Assembly (NCBI GenBank): GCA_017650305.1
Contig: JAGCFD010000060.1
Span: forward strand, 62,001-126,000
Source of the DNA: Bacteroidales bacterium
GTDB lineage: Bacteria; Bacteroidota; Bacteroidia; Bacteroidales; WCHB1-69
Direction of reading: 5' to 3'
Length of the DNA: 64,000 nucleotides
The number at the start of each line of letters is the position of its first letter. Position 1 is the first letter of the stretch. Made by a program: the position numbers and the translations under genes. This document shows positions 31,139 through 39,983 of the stretch, piece by piece. The notes below the pieces were generated by a model. The model was not told the DNA's origin and did no database searches. It saw nothing but the letters and a program-made list of their open reading frames with translations.

Positions 31139-32050
31139 ATGGTAAAGAATAGTATTAAGATATTGATTTTCATACTGATAGCTTCTATTTCGGGTGCGTT
31201 TTCTGCGGTAATGGCGCCCGTTTTGCCCGCTTTTGAGGAGCAGATTCCCGGGAAACGCGACTCTCTGAGGATTTCCAAGCGTGAATCCCGTGCCCAAGAG
31301 AAGCTTTCAAAGAAGGTCACTTTCGAGACGTTCGAGCAGAATTATGAGAAGGCGATGAAGTACTATGAGAGGCATCAGTATCTTTCTGCTGCAAGCCTCT
31401 TTGAAGAGCTTTATCCCATCTCTCTTGGAACGCCGAGAGCAGATACTATTCTCTATCTCTTTGCTCACTCTTACTACTTGAATAAGGACTACACGATGGC
31501 GGCATTCCATTTCCGTGACTATGTGCATCGATATCCGAATTCTGACCGCACGCCTGATGCGTTCTTTTATTGCATAAAGGCCATCTATGAGTCTTCTGCA
31601 GACTATTATCTGGACCAATCCAATACTGAATATGCCATTGAGCAGATCAAAGCGTATCTGCAGGCTTATCCGGATAATACTCATATTGAAGAATGTAACC
31701 GCATGCTGGATGAACTCCGTCTGAAACTTGCCCGCAAGGATTTGGAAGCCATGAAGCTGTATTATAACACCGACCATTTTGAGGCGTGTCAGATTGCGGC
31801 CAAGAACTTCTTCGTGGATTATTCCTATTCACCGCTCATGCCGGAAGCTGTTTATTACCTGGTGCTTAACAACTACGAATATGCGCGTAAGAGTGTGGCT
31901 CGCAAGCAGGAGGAACGCTACAAGGCTTGTCTTGACGCTTGCCGAAAGATGGAGATCGAATTTCCCAACTCCCCATATTTTAGGGAGACCAGCAAAATCG
32001 CTGCAGAAGTGACGAAACAATTAGAGAAAATTCAACATAAAACTAATTAA
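31139..32050 (+). CDS. bamD: Outer membrane assembly factor BamD-like protein
   Basis: 303 residues from the ATG at 31139, just downstream of a -7 box; an upstream ATG at 31058 lies inside the previous gene. Hydrophobic N-terminus (KILIFILIASISGAFSA), then five TPR-like helical repeats (FETFEQNYEKAMKYYERHQYLSAASLFEELYP, ADTILYLFAHSYYLNKDYTMAAFHFRDYVHRYP, YAIEQIKAYLQAYPDN). BamD supports BamA in inserting beta-barrels. Unusually, no cysteine follows the hydrophobic segment, so a lipid anchor is not predicted. Followed by rpoZ after 9 bases, in the order usual for Bacteroidota. Confidence 0.9.
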   Translation: MVKNSIKILIFILIASISGAFSAVMAPVLPAFEEQIPGKRDSLRISKRESRAQEKLSKKVTFETFEQNYEKAMKYYERHQYLSAASLFEELYPISLGTPRADTILYLFAHSYYLNKDYTMAAFHFRDYVHRYPNSDRTPDAFFYCIKAIYESSADYYLDQSNTEYAIEQIKAYLQAYPDNTHIEECNRMLDELRLKLARKDLEAMKLYYNTDHFEACQIAAKNFFVDYSYSPLMPEAVYYLVLNNYEYARKSVARKQEERYKACLDACRKMEIEFPNSPYFRETSKIAAEVTKQLEKIQHKTN

Positions 32051-32059
32051 ACATTTTAT

Positions 32060-32392
32060 ATGAAAGCTATTGATTATAAGAAGAAAAACATTGATTGTTT
32101 TGCTAAAACGCAGGACTTGAGACAGTTTGACAAAGACACGCACAACTTCTACAAGAGTATCGTGGTTATGTCTAAACGTGCTGACCAGATTGCTGCAGAT
32201 TTGAAGCAGGAGTTTCAGGAGAGCTCACATCAGTATGCTACCAAGAGTGATTCTTTGGAGGAGGTTTATGAAAACCGTGAGCAAATAGAACTCTCCCGTT
32301 TCTATGAGCAGTTGCCTAAGCCGACTCAGTTGGCCCTGTATGAGTTCGAAAACGATCAGGTTTACTTCCGTGATGTAACGGAAGAGGAGTAA
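32060..32392 (+). CDS. rpoZ: RNA polymerase omega subunit (Bacteroidota type)
   Basis: 110 residues. MKAIDYKKKN at the start, NFYKSIVVMSKRADQIAADLKQEF as the conserved helix that clamps the beta-prime subunit, then a charged tail with KPTQLALYEFENDQVYF. This matches the diverged omega-like proteins of Bacteroidota. It sits between bamD and coaBC, with 4 bases to coaBC, in a shared operon. Confidence 0.88.
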   Translation: MKAIDYKKKNIDCFAKTQDLRQFDKDTHNFYKSIVVMSKRADQIAADLKQEFQESSHQYATKSDSLEEVYENREQIELSRFYEQLPKPTQLALYEFENDQVYFRDVTEEE

Positions 32393-32396
32393 TATC

Positions 32397-33596
32397 ATGG
32401 AAGAGTCACGTCCCCATATTGTCATCGGGATTACAGGCGGCATTGCGGCTTACAAGACCATGCACCTCATCCGCCTCTTCAAGAAGGAAGGATGTGAAGT
32501 CAAGGTGGTGGCCACGCAGCATGCGTTGGAGTTTGTGACGAGGACAACGATAGAGACTCTGTCGCAGAACCCGTTGTGTGTGGATCTTTTCGACCATAGT
32601 ACGCCCTACGATGTGCAGCATATCGCGCTGATGGAGTGGGCTGACGCCATGGTCGTGGCGCCGGCGACTGCCAATATCATTGGTAAATTCGCCAATGGTA
32701 TCGCTGACGATCTGCTTTCCACCATGCTGCTTGCCTGCAGAAAGCCGATTTTTATTGCTCCTGCCATGAATGACAATATGTATTCGGAGCCTTCTGTCCA
32801 ACTGAATATCAATCGTTTGCGTGAAAAGGGATGCCTTGTCATCTCTCCCAATAGCGGATTTCTGGCCTGTGGCTCCAATGGAACGGGACGGATGCAAGAA
32901 CCCGAAGAGATATTCGCGGATGTGATGCAGCATCTTCGCGGGAAACAGCCTCTTGCAGGTAAACGGGTGATGATCACCGCGGGCCCCACCTATGAACCCA
33001 TTGACCCGGTCCGTTTTGTGGGTAATCGTTCATCCGGCTTGATGGGTTTCGCCCTGGCGGAGGTCGCGGCACGCATGGGCGCCGAGGTGACCCTCGTGAC
33101 AGGTCCCACACACCTCCAGACACAGGTCCCGCACATCAGTCGCGTTGACGTCGAAACCGCTGAGGAGATGTATCAACAGTGCATGCTCGTCCAAGAACAA
33201 CAGGACATCATGATTATGGCGGCTGCCGTGGCAGACTACACGCCCGCCAGCCCCGCTCCTGAAAAAATCAAGAAAAAGGACGATGAACTGCAACTCCAGC
33301 TCACCAAAACCAAAGACATCCTGGCCTCCATCGGCAAGGTGAAACGGGATGACCAAATTCTGGTGGGATTCGCGCTTGAGACCGAAAATGAACGTGAAAA
33401 TGCACTCAAAAAACTGCATAATAAAAATGCCGATATGATCGTTTTGAATTCGTTGCGCGATAAAGGCGCTGGCTTCGGAACTCCGACCAACAAGGTCTTG
33501 ATGATCACCAAAGACAATCAGACCTTCGAGAGTGAGCTCAAAAGCAAGGCCGACATCGCCGGCGATATTTTAAACGTAATTTCTAACATGCTATAA
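32397..33596 (+). CDS. coaBC: Phosphopantothenoylcysteine decarboxylase / phosphopantothenate-cysteine ligase
   Basis: 399 residues, full bifunctional length. CoaC half: GITGGIAAYKTM, ALMEWADAMVVAPATANIIGKFANGIADDLLS, the flavin/substrate PAMNDNMYSEP loop and ACGSNGTGRM with the active Cys. CoaB half: ITAGPTYEPIDPVRFVGNRSSGLMGFALAEVAA and KIKKKDDELQLQL. Together they convert phosphopantothenate plus cysteine to 4'-phosphopantetheine. coaD, two steps on in the same pathway, is at 58.4 kb. Confidence 0.97.
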   Translation: MEESRPHIVIGITGGIAAYKTMHLIRLFKKEGCEVKVVATQHALEFVTRTTIETLSQNPLCVDLFDHSTPYDVQHIALMEWADAMVVAPATANIIGKFANGIADDLLSTMLLACRKPIFIAPAMNDNMYSEPSVQLNINRLREKGCLVISPNSGFLACGSNGTGRMQEPEEIFADVMQHLRGKQPLAGKRVMITAGPTYEPIDPVRFVGNRSSGLMGFALAEVAARMGAEVTLVTGPTHLQTQVPHISRVDVETAEEMYQQCMLVQEQQDIMIMAAAVADYTPASPAPEKIKKKDDELQLQLTKTKDILASIGKVKRDDQILVGFALETENERENALKKLHNKNADMIVLNSLRDKGAGFGTPTNKVLMITKDNQTFESELKSKADIAGDILNVISNML

Positions 33597-33605
33597 CAAA
33601 CCGAA

Positions 33606-34523
33606 ATGATGAAAATGAAAAACCTCGTGGTCCTCTTCCTCTTGCTTGCCGGAACTATCGCGGCCAGCGCTCAAGACTTCCAGTGTTCTGTTTCTGTGAA
33701 CGCAAACCAAATCAGCAGCAGCACGAACCAACAGCGTTATCGTGACCTTCAGCAGAAACTCTACTCATTCATTCAGGAACGTAAATGGTGTCAGTACAAC
33801 CTCAAAACCAACGAGCGTATCGAGTGTGCCCTCCAAATCAACTTGACGGAAGTGTCGGGTGACGTGATGAAAGGAACGATGACAATCGTGCTGCAACGTC
33901 CTGTCTATAAGACCAACTACAAGACCACATTGCTCAATTTCCAAGACAAGAAGATACAGTTTACCTATAATGAAGGTGATCCGCTGGAGTATTCCGACAA
34001 CCTGAATCTGAACCAGTTCACCTCCCTGATCGCCTATTATCTGAATCTCTGCCTTGCGATCGAGTTCGACTCCTTCTCATTGAATGGAGGCGCTCCTTAC
34101 CTGAATAAATGCCAGTCGATTGTGAACCTCTGCCAGTCATCTCCTGAACATGGATGGAATGTGGGCGAGAGCGGCCAAAGCAATCGTTATTGGATCATGG
34201 AAAACCTGACCAATAGCACCTATAGCAAGATTCACGACTTTTATTACCAATACCATAGACTTGGCCTGGATGTGATGAGCGAGTCTCCCGATGCCGGTCG
34301 CGCCGTCATCATGGAGAGCCTCCGCCTGTTGCAACAGGTGAATGCACAGAAATCCGGTCTGGCAATGATAAAGATTATCTGCGCTGCCAAAGGGGATGAG
34401 ATTGTCAATATCTTCAAGGATGGACTTCCCAGCGAAAAGACGCAGGTTGTGAACATCATGAAACAGATAGATCCTTCCAACTCTTCCCGTTACGACGCTA
34501 TCAATTCTTCGTCCACAAAGTGA
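33606..34523 (+). CDS. porD: T9SS-associated DUF4835 protein (PorD-like)
   Basis: 305 residues with a signal peptide (ends IAASAQ, about residue 22). The DUF4835 pattern is clear: DFQCSVSVNANQISSSTNQQRYRDLQQKLYSFIQERKW, RIECALQINLTEVSGDVMKGTMTIVLQRPVYKTNYKTTLLNFQDK and FTSLIAYYLNLCLAIEFDSFS. DUF4835 proteins are needed for type IX secretion in other Bacteroidota, probably on the periplasmic side. It sits in the usual slot between coaBC and recN. Confidence 0.88.
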   Translation: MMKMKNLVVLFLLLAGTIAASAQDFQCSVSVNANQISSSTNQQRYRDLQQKLYSFIQERKWCQYNLKTNERIECALQINLTEVSGDVMKGTMTIVLQRPVYKTNYKTTLLNFQDKKIQFTYNEGDPLEYSDNLNLNQFTSLIAYYLNLCLAIEFDSFSLNGGAPYLNKCQSIVNLCQSSPEHGWNVGESGQSNRYWIMENLTNSTYSKIHDFYYQYHRLGLDVMSESPDAGRAVIMESLRLLQQVNAQKSGLAMIKIICAAKGDEIVNIFKDGLPSEKTQVVNIMKQIDPSNSSRYDAINSSSTK

Positions 34524-34529
34524 TTGATC

Positions 34530-36206
34530 ATGCTGCGGACACTCCAGATATCCAATTATGCGCTTATCCGTGCCCTCGACATCTCCTTTGAAGATGGCTT
34601 GACGGTTATTACTGGCGAAACAGGTGCTGGAAAGTCCATCTTGATGGGCGCTCTGGGCCTGCTGCTGGGCAATCGCGCAGATACGGATGTCCTGTATGAT
34701 AAACAGAAGAAATGTGTCGTTGAAGCCCAATTCGACATCCACAATCTAAACCTTCAGCCCTTTTTTGAACAACAAGATCTTGACTATCAAGATGTGACTA
34801 CGATCCGTAGAGAGATTAATGAGAATAGTCGCTCACGGGCTTTTATCAATGACACCCCCGTCAATCTGAATGTGCTGAAAGAGCTGTCTTCCAAACTGAT
34901 AGATATACACTCCCAACACCAATCACTGCTTTTGGGAGACCCGATTTTCCGATTGGCCATGTTGGACCAGTTTGCCCAAAATGCCACCTTGCGTACTGAT
35001 TATAAACAGACGCTGGCTCAGTGGCGACAGACGGACCAAGAGTTCCGTGACCTGCAACGCCAATGCTCGGAGCAAGCCCTTCAGCAAGAGTTCCGCCAAT
35101 TTACGGTACAGGAACTGGAAAAGGCCAATCTGCGTCCAGACGAACAAGAGGAGATTGAGCAATCGGTTCGCATCTTGAGTAATGCAGAGGATATAAAAGC
35201 CCGTCTCTACCGCGCATCATATACGCTTTCTGAAAATGAGGAAAATGCTGTCGTGCAACAGCTTAAGTCGGTTCAGTCGGAACTGGACGCTCTTTCCGAT
35301 CTCGGACCCGATTATCAAGAACTACAGCAACGTCTTCGTGCGGCAAGTCTGGAGCTCGAAGATATAGCCTACGACATTAGTCTTAAAGAGAGTGGGGTGG
35401 AGGTCAATCCGCAGGAACTGGAACGACTGAATGAACGTTTGGACCTGCTCAACACCTTGCAGCATAAATACCAGGTGGAGAATGTTGCCGGGTTACTGGC
35501 TTTGAAGGAGAGCCTGGAGGCTGAGTTGGCCCAGTATGGAGACCATCGTGAACGCCTCCAGCAGTTGGAGGAGCAACGCGACAAGCTTTACGAACAGTTG
35601 ATGAAGCAAGCACAGAAACTATCGCAGACACGTGCCAAAGTCATACCCCTGTTGCAAAAAGAGATGCTCGGACGTCTTGCGACATTGGGTATGCCGGATA
35701 GCTCTTTTGAGATTCAGCTGACGCAAACTGAGACGCCAACTTCCGAAGGCGTTGATCAGGTTGCGTTTCTCTTCTCAGCCAATAAGGGAGTGCCAATGGC
35801 AGACATTGCAAGGGTGGCCTCCGGAGGTGAAATGTCTCGGTTGATGCTCTCCTTGAAGTCCATCATCACGGACTCTGTGCTTCTGCCCACCATTATTTTT
35901 GACGAGATCGATACGGGTATCTCCGGAGCTACGGCGCTGAAGGTTGCGCACGTCATGGCGGAACTCTCCCGCAGGCACCAGGTGTTTGCCATCACCCACT
36001 TGCCCCAAATCGCCGCTGCCGGCGACCAGCACCTAAAGGTCTTCAAGGAGACACACGGCGATGATACCGAAACCAATATCCAGTTGCTCAGCGAGGAGAT
36101 GCGTGAACAGGAAATCGCCCTGATTCTCAGCGGCGAGAAGATGTCAGGCTCCGCTGTTGTCACTGCCCGCGAGCTGCTGCAATCATTGAAAAAATCTAAA
36201 TCCTAA
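34530..36206 (+). CDS. recN: DNA repair protein RecN
   Basis: 558 residues from the ATG at 34530, 6 bases after the porD stop; a TTG two codons earlier also fits. SMC-like ATPase: Walker A GETGAGKS (29-36), central coiled coils (about 150-370, Gln/Glu/Leu rich), ABC signature ASGGEMSRLMLS, Walker B IIFDEIDTGISG and the late HLPQIAA switch. It works in recombinational double-strand break repair. Confidence 0.96.
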   Translation: MLRTLQISNYALIRALDISFEDGLTVITGETGAGKSILMGALGLLLGNRADTDVLYDKQKKCVVEAQFDIHNLNLQPFFEQQDLDYQDVTTIRREINENSRSRAFINDTPVNLNVLKELSSKLIDIHSQHQSLLLGDPIFRLAMLDQFAQNATLRTDYKQTLAQWRQTDQEFRDLQRQCSEQALQQEFRQFTVQELEKANLRPDEQEEIEQSVRILSNAEDIKARLYRASYTLSENEENAVVQQLKSVQSELDALSDLGPDYQELQQRLRAASLELEDIAYDISLKESGVEVNPQELERLNERLDLLNTLQHKYQVENVAGLLALKESLEAELAQYGDHRERLQQLEEQRDKLYEQLMKQAQKLSQTRAKVIPLLQKEMLGRLATLGMPDSSFEIQLTQTETPTSEGVDQVAFLFSANKGVPMADIARVASGGEMSRLMLSLKSIITDSVLLPTIIFDEIDTGISGATALKVAHVMAELSRRHQVFAITHLPQIAAAGDQHLKVFKETHGDDTETNIQLLSEEMREQEIALILSGEKMSGSAVVTARELLQSLKKSKS

Positions 36207-36207
36207 T

Positions 36208-36834
36208 ATGATGAAAAAGATTCTGTTATCCATAATTTGTGTTGCTTTTATGGCTGCAAACATGCAAGCCCAGAGCGCATATTATAAGAAAGAACGCGGC
36301 TTTGTGTATATGACCTCGTTGGGCTATGCCACAGGTCTGGGCAATATTGAATTGGAAACCAAGACTGTGAAGAACAAAAATTTCAACATTTCGGTCAACC
36401 AGTTTTTGGGCTATCAGTTCAACAACTTTTTCTATATGGGATTGACTGCGGGTTTTGATTTTTGGCGTCACACTGCCTTTATCCCGATTTGTCTGAGCTT
36501 GAATGTCAATATGATGGAGACCAGGATAGCCCCGATCTTTTATTTGAATGGTGGCTATTCATTCAAATGGTATGTCAGCTCCAAGCCGGAAGTGATGGAT
36601 AGGGTGGTGCATGGCACGTGTGCTGGCCCGACGGGCGAGACGGGCTTGGGTGTTCGCATCAAAATCCGTGACCATGTGATCATGCAGATCGCAGCTTGCT
36701 ATAAAAACCAGTATAGCGATATCCGTTACACCATCCCGGTGGATGGAGAACCTGACAATTCTGCCTATACCACCAATAGCGTCCAGAAAGTGCTCTATCA
36801 CTTCGCGGGTGCCCGCCTGAGTATCAAGTATTAA
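36208..36834 (+). CDS. Exported outer-membrane barrel-like protein
   Basis: 208 residues with a signal peptide (ends NMQAQ). The remainder alternates short amphipathic strands rich in Tyr, Phe and Gly (GFVYMTSLGYATGLGNIELE, FLGYQFNNFFYMGLTAGFDFW, LYHFAGARLSIKY), which suggests an eight-stranded outer-membrane barrel. The C-terminal Tyr is typical of barrels. No specific family is recognised. It begins one base after recN and ends that operon. Confidence 0.65.
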   Translation: MMKKILLSIICVAFMAANMQAQSAYYKKERGFVYMTSLGYATGLGNIELETKTVKNKNFNISVNQFLGYQFNNFFYMGLTAGFDFWRHTAFIPICLSLNVNMMETRIAPIFYLNGGYSFKWYVSSKPEVMDRVVHGTCAGPTGETGLGVRIKIRDHVIMQIAACYKNQYSDIRYTIPVDGEPDNSAYTTNSVQKVLYHFAGARLSIKY

Positions 36835-37151
36835 AAGATTTCACCTCAGACAAGCCGACACTCCTTATTTCAGTTTGCCCACATTGCACATAGATTGCTG
36901 GATTAAGGCTGCAGTTTTTTCCGTCCGTTGTGTCCGTGATTAGCAGTGGCTACTCCTGTTTTTCCTTGTCCGTAGGAGAAGATCGCAATGGCGAAATATT
37001 TCCTTCTTCTTCTGTTTTTTATATCTAAAAAAATCCTATCTTTGCGCCCTCAATTCAAAAGAGGCTCTTTGGATTGATTTTTAAGTAATTAACCTCATTG
37101 TTTAATCATTAAAAAAACCTATTGTTCAGGGTTAAATGAACAAAAAATATT
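36835..37151. other. 317-base gap with the rpsA promoter and leader
   Basis: The right part holds TATCTTTGC (37037-37045) and an A+T-rich leader of about 100 bases before rpsA, suited to regulation by S1 itself, although no specific fold is seen. The left part shows no gene, tRNA or clear terminator; a 29-codon open frame at 36990 overlaps the promoter and is not believed. Confidence 0.5.
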
Positions 37152-39098
37152 ATGTCAGAAGAAATCAATAACATTCCTGAAGAGATCGAAGCTAAGGCTG
37201 AAGAAACTGTAGAGCAAGTTGCAGAAGTCGCTCAAGAAGCTGCTGCACCTGTTGCAGAAACCGTAGAAGAAGCCCCCGCAGTGGAGACCGCTCCCAGACC
37301 TCGCAAGATGAGAGAGATTGAAAACGTTTACGCCTCTATTGAGAACTTCGATTGGGATAATGTTGATGATAAACACGATCATTATTCAAACGAGGAGAAG
37401 GCCAAACTCGAAGACCTCTACACCAAGTCCTTCAAGTCTGTGGACGAGAATGCCGTTATCATGGGCAAGGTTGTGGCTATCAACAGCCGCGAGGTGGTGG
37501 TCAACATTGGATTCAAGTCTGATGGCGTTATCAATGCTTCTGAGCTCCGTTATAATCCGGACCTGAAGATTGGTGATGAAATCGAAGTCTATGTGGAAAG
37601 CCAGGAAGACGCCAACGGCCAACTCCAACTTTCTCACAAACGCGCTCTCATCCTCAAATCTTGGCAGCGTGTCAATGAGGCTTACGACAACCAAGAGATT
37701 ATCACTGGTTATGTCAAGGGCAAAACCAAAGGCGGTCTTATCGTGGACATCTTCGGTATCGAGGCTTTCTTGCCTGGTTCCCAAATTGATGTGAAACCTA
37801 TTCACGATTATGACGCATTTGTGAACAAGACCATGGAGTTCAAGGTGGTCAAGATCAACCACGAGTACAAGAACGTGGTTGTTTCCCACAAGGCTCTCAT
37901 CGAGGCTGAAATCGAAGCTCAACAGGCTGAGATCATCAGCAAACTCGAAAAAGGCCAAATCCTCGAAGGTGTGGTTAAGAACATCGTTCCTTACGGTGTC
38001 TTCATCGACCTCGGTGGCGTGGACGGCTTGATTCACATTACCGACCTCTCCTGGGGCCGCGTGACCAATCCCGAGACTGTCGTCCAACTCGACCAGAAGA
38101 TCAACGTCGTTATCCTCGACTTCGACGAGACCAAGCATCGTATCGCTTTGGGCTTGAAACAACTCACTCCTCATCCTTGGGACAACCTCGATCCTAACTT
38201 GAAGGTTGGCGATAAGGTGAAAGGTAAAGTGGTCGTCATCGCTGACTACGGCGCTTTCATCGAGATCATCCCTGGCGTGGAAGGCCTTATCCACGTTTCT
38301 GAAATGTCCTGGTCTCAGCACCTGCGCACCGCTAAGGACTTCCTGAAGGAAGGCCAAGAGGTGGAAGCTGTCATCCTGACCCTCGACAGAGAGGAACGCA
38401 AGATGTCTCTCGGTATCAAACAACTGATCCCGGATCCTTGGGCAGACATTCTGACCAAATATCCTGTCGGTTCCAAACATACCGCTATCGTCCGCAACTT
38501 CACCACTTTCGGTATCTTCGTTGAACTGGAAGAGGGCGTTGACGGTCTCATTCACATCTCCGACCTCTCTTGGTCCAAGAAGATCAAACACCCGGCAGAG
38601 TTCACCAAGATCGGCGAACCTATCGAGGTTGTTGTTCTGGAAGTTGACACCGCCGCAAGACGTCTCAGCTTAGGCCACAAACAACTTGAAGAGAATCCTT
38701 GGGATGCTTACGAGACCACCTATGCTGTGGGTACCGTACACCAAGGCACCATCGCCTCCATCAACGAGAAGGGCGCTACCGTGACTCTCGCTGAAGGTAT
38801 CGAAGGCTTCGCTTTCAACCGCAACCTTGCCAAAGAAGACAAGAGCCAGGTGAAAGAAGGCGATGTGCTCGATTTCATGGTGGTTGACTTCTCCAAAGAG
38901 ACCAAAAAGATTCATCTCTCACACACCAAGACTTGGCAAATGAACAAGGAAGATGAAGAGAGAGTGAAGGCCGACGAGGAGAGAAAACAAATCAAGGAAT
39001 TCAACAAGGCTAATGAAAACGCCGTAGAAAAAGCCACTTTGGGCGATCTTGACGTTCTTCAATCCTTGAAGGAAGACTTGGAGAAGGAAGGAAAATAG
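37152..39098 (+). CDS. rpsA: 30S ribosomal protein S1
   Basis: 648 residues, somewhat long because of an acidic, Ala/Glu-rich N-terminal tail (1-60). Six S1 OB-fold repeats follow (for instance GVVKNIVPYGVFIDLGGVDG, GKVVVIADYGAFIEIIPGVEG and AIVRNFTTFGIFVELEEGVDG, each with LIHISDLSW or a variant). It binds mRNA and helps initiation, which is relevant because Bacteroidota lack strong Shine-Dalgarno sites. The C-terminal tail is lysine-rich. Ends at a strong terminator. Confidence 0.97.
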   Translation: MSEEINNIPEEIEAKAEETVEQVAEVAQEAAAPVAETVEEAPAVETAPRPRKMREIENVYASIENFDWDNVDDKHDHYSNEEKAKLEDLYTKSFKSVDENAVIMGKVVAINSREVVVNIGFKSDGVINASELRYNPDLKIGDEIEVYVESQEDANGQLQLSHKRALILKSWQRVNEAYDNQEIITGYVKGKTKGGLIVDIFGIEAFLPGSQIDVKPIHDYDAFVNKTMEFKVVKINHEYKNVVVSHKALIEAEIEAQQAEIISKLEKGQILEGVVKNIVPYGVFIDLGGVDGLIHITDLSWGRVTNPETVVQLDQKINVVILDFDETKHRIALGLKQLTPHPWDNLDPNLKVGDKVKGKVVVIADYGAFIEIIPGVEGLIHVSEMSWSQHLRTAKDFLKEGQEVEAVILTLDREERKMSLGIKQLIPDPWADILTKYPVGSKHTAIVRNFTTFGIFVELEEGVDGLIHISDLSWSKKIKHPAEFTKIGEPIEVVVLEVDTAARRLSLGHKQLEENPWDAYETTYAVGTVHQGTIASINEKGATVTLAEGIEGFAFNRNLAKEDKSQVKEGDVLDFMVVDFSKETKKIHLSHTKTWQMNKEDEERVKADEERKQIKEFNKANENAVEKATLGDLDVLQSLKEDLEKEGK

Positions 39099-39116
39099 TC
39101 CCTTTCTGAAATGAAG

Positions 39117-39148
39117 AAAAAAAGCGGTCATAATTGACCGCTTTTTTT
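39117..39148 (+). terminator. Intrinsic terminator after rpsA
   Basis: AGCGGTCA / TGACCGCT stem with TAAT loop and flanking A and T runs. Its T-run overlaps the upstream edge of the next promoter. Confidence 0.85.
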
Positions 39149-39149
39149 G

Positions 39150-39158
39150 TATCTTTGC
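39150..39158 (+). promoter_or_regulatory. -7 box for the barrel/lipoprotein pair
   Basis: TATCTTTGC, directly after the rpsA terminator and 16 bases before the first ATG codon downstream of it. Confidence 0.6.
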
Positions 39159-39174
39159 CGACTTTATGATAGCT

Positions 39175-39981
39175 ATGAGAAAACACATTCTTCATATTCT
39201 GATTCTCGCCTTGCTGCTTTTGGCGGCTGGCAGAGTGGAAGCGCAGCGATTCATCGGTTTCGCCACTGCTGGTTTGAACTTGGCCCAGATTGAGGGCGAC
39301 GATGTCCACGGCTTTTACAAGGCTGGTGTCAATGGCGGCTTGGGCGTCGCACTACCTCTGACCCGCGACCACAAGTGGACCATTAGCGCTGAAATCCTAT
39401 ACAACCAAAAAGGATCCCGTAAACATTGCCAAAAAGGATATTTCGACACTATCTATTATCATCCTGATATGTTCCTGGATGTGAACAGGGCGATTCCCTT
39501 TGACACCAGTATCAAATGCCATATCTGGTTGGACTACGCCCAGATTCCTTTACTGGTTCACTATGAGGATATGCAGTCAGGATTTAAAATCGGGGCCGGC
39601 TTCGCATGGGGCCGCTTGGTTCGCGCCAAAGAGATTTACAATGGCTTTACCCGTCTCACAAACCTTCGTTCTAAAACGTATCGTACCAGCGATTGGTCGG
39701 CTATCATTGATGTTGAGGCCCGGCTATACAAAAACCTCTCCCTCAACGTGCGTTGGGAGTACTCCATGGTCCCCATCCGCAAAATGCATTATATGACCGG
39801 CAAAAGAGAGGCTGACGGCGTGTTCAATATGACGAGGGACGAGACTATCAATATGCACAATCATCTTTTCTCCATACGACTTACCTATTTCTTCAATGAG
39901 AAGTATGAACTCAATACTAAGTTGAATAGAAAAGGTAATCGGATGGGAACGAAATGGATCAAATCAATACCTGAATATTAA
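39175..39981 (+). CDS. PorT-like outer-membrane beta-barrel protein
   Basis: 268 residues from the ATG at 39175 (MRKHILHILIL), which gives a normal signal peptide ending VEAQ; an ATG three codons earlier, at 39166, is closer to the promoter and also possible. Outer-membrane barrel pattern: RFIGFATAGLNLAQIEGDDVHGFYKAGVNGGLGVALPL is the opening hairpin of PorT-like barrels, and strands end with FSIRLTYFFNEKYELN. Function unknown; paired with a lipoprotein gene 2 bases downstream. Confidence 0.75.
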   Translation: MRKHILHILILALLLLAAGRVEAQRFIGFATAGLNLAQIEGDDVHGFYKAGVNGGLGVALPLTRDHKWTISAEILYNQKGSRKHCQKGYFDTIYYHPDMFLDVNRAIPFDTSIKCHIWLDYAQIPLLVHYEDMQSGFKIGAGFAWGRLVRAKEIYNGFTRLTNLRSKTYRTSDWSAIIDVEARLYKNLSLNVRWEYSMVPIRKMHYMTGKREADGVFNMTRDETINMHNHLFSIRLTYFFNEKYELNTKLNRKGNRMGTKWIKSIPEY

Positions 39982-39983
39982 TA

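Noticed and set aside
36990..37079. 29-codon frame upstream of rpsA
   Set aside because: It runs through the rpsA -7 box.
37386..38591. A 401-codon minus-strand frame across rpsA
   Set aside because: Antisense shadow of S1 repeats.
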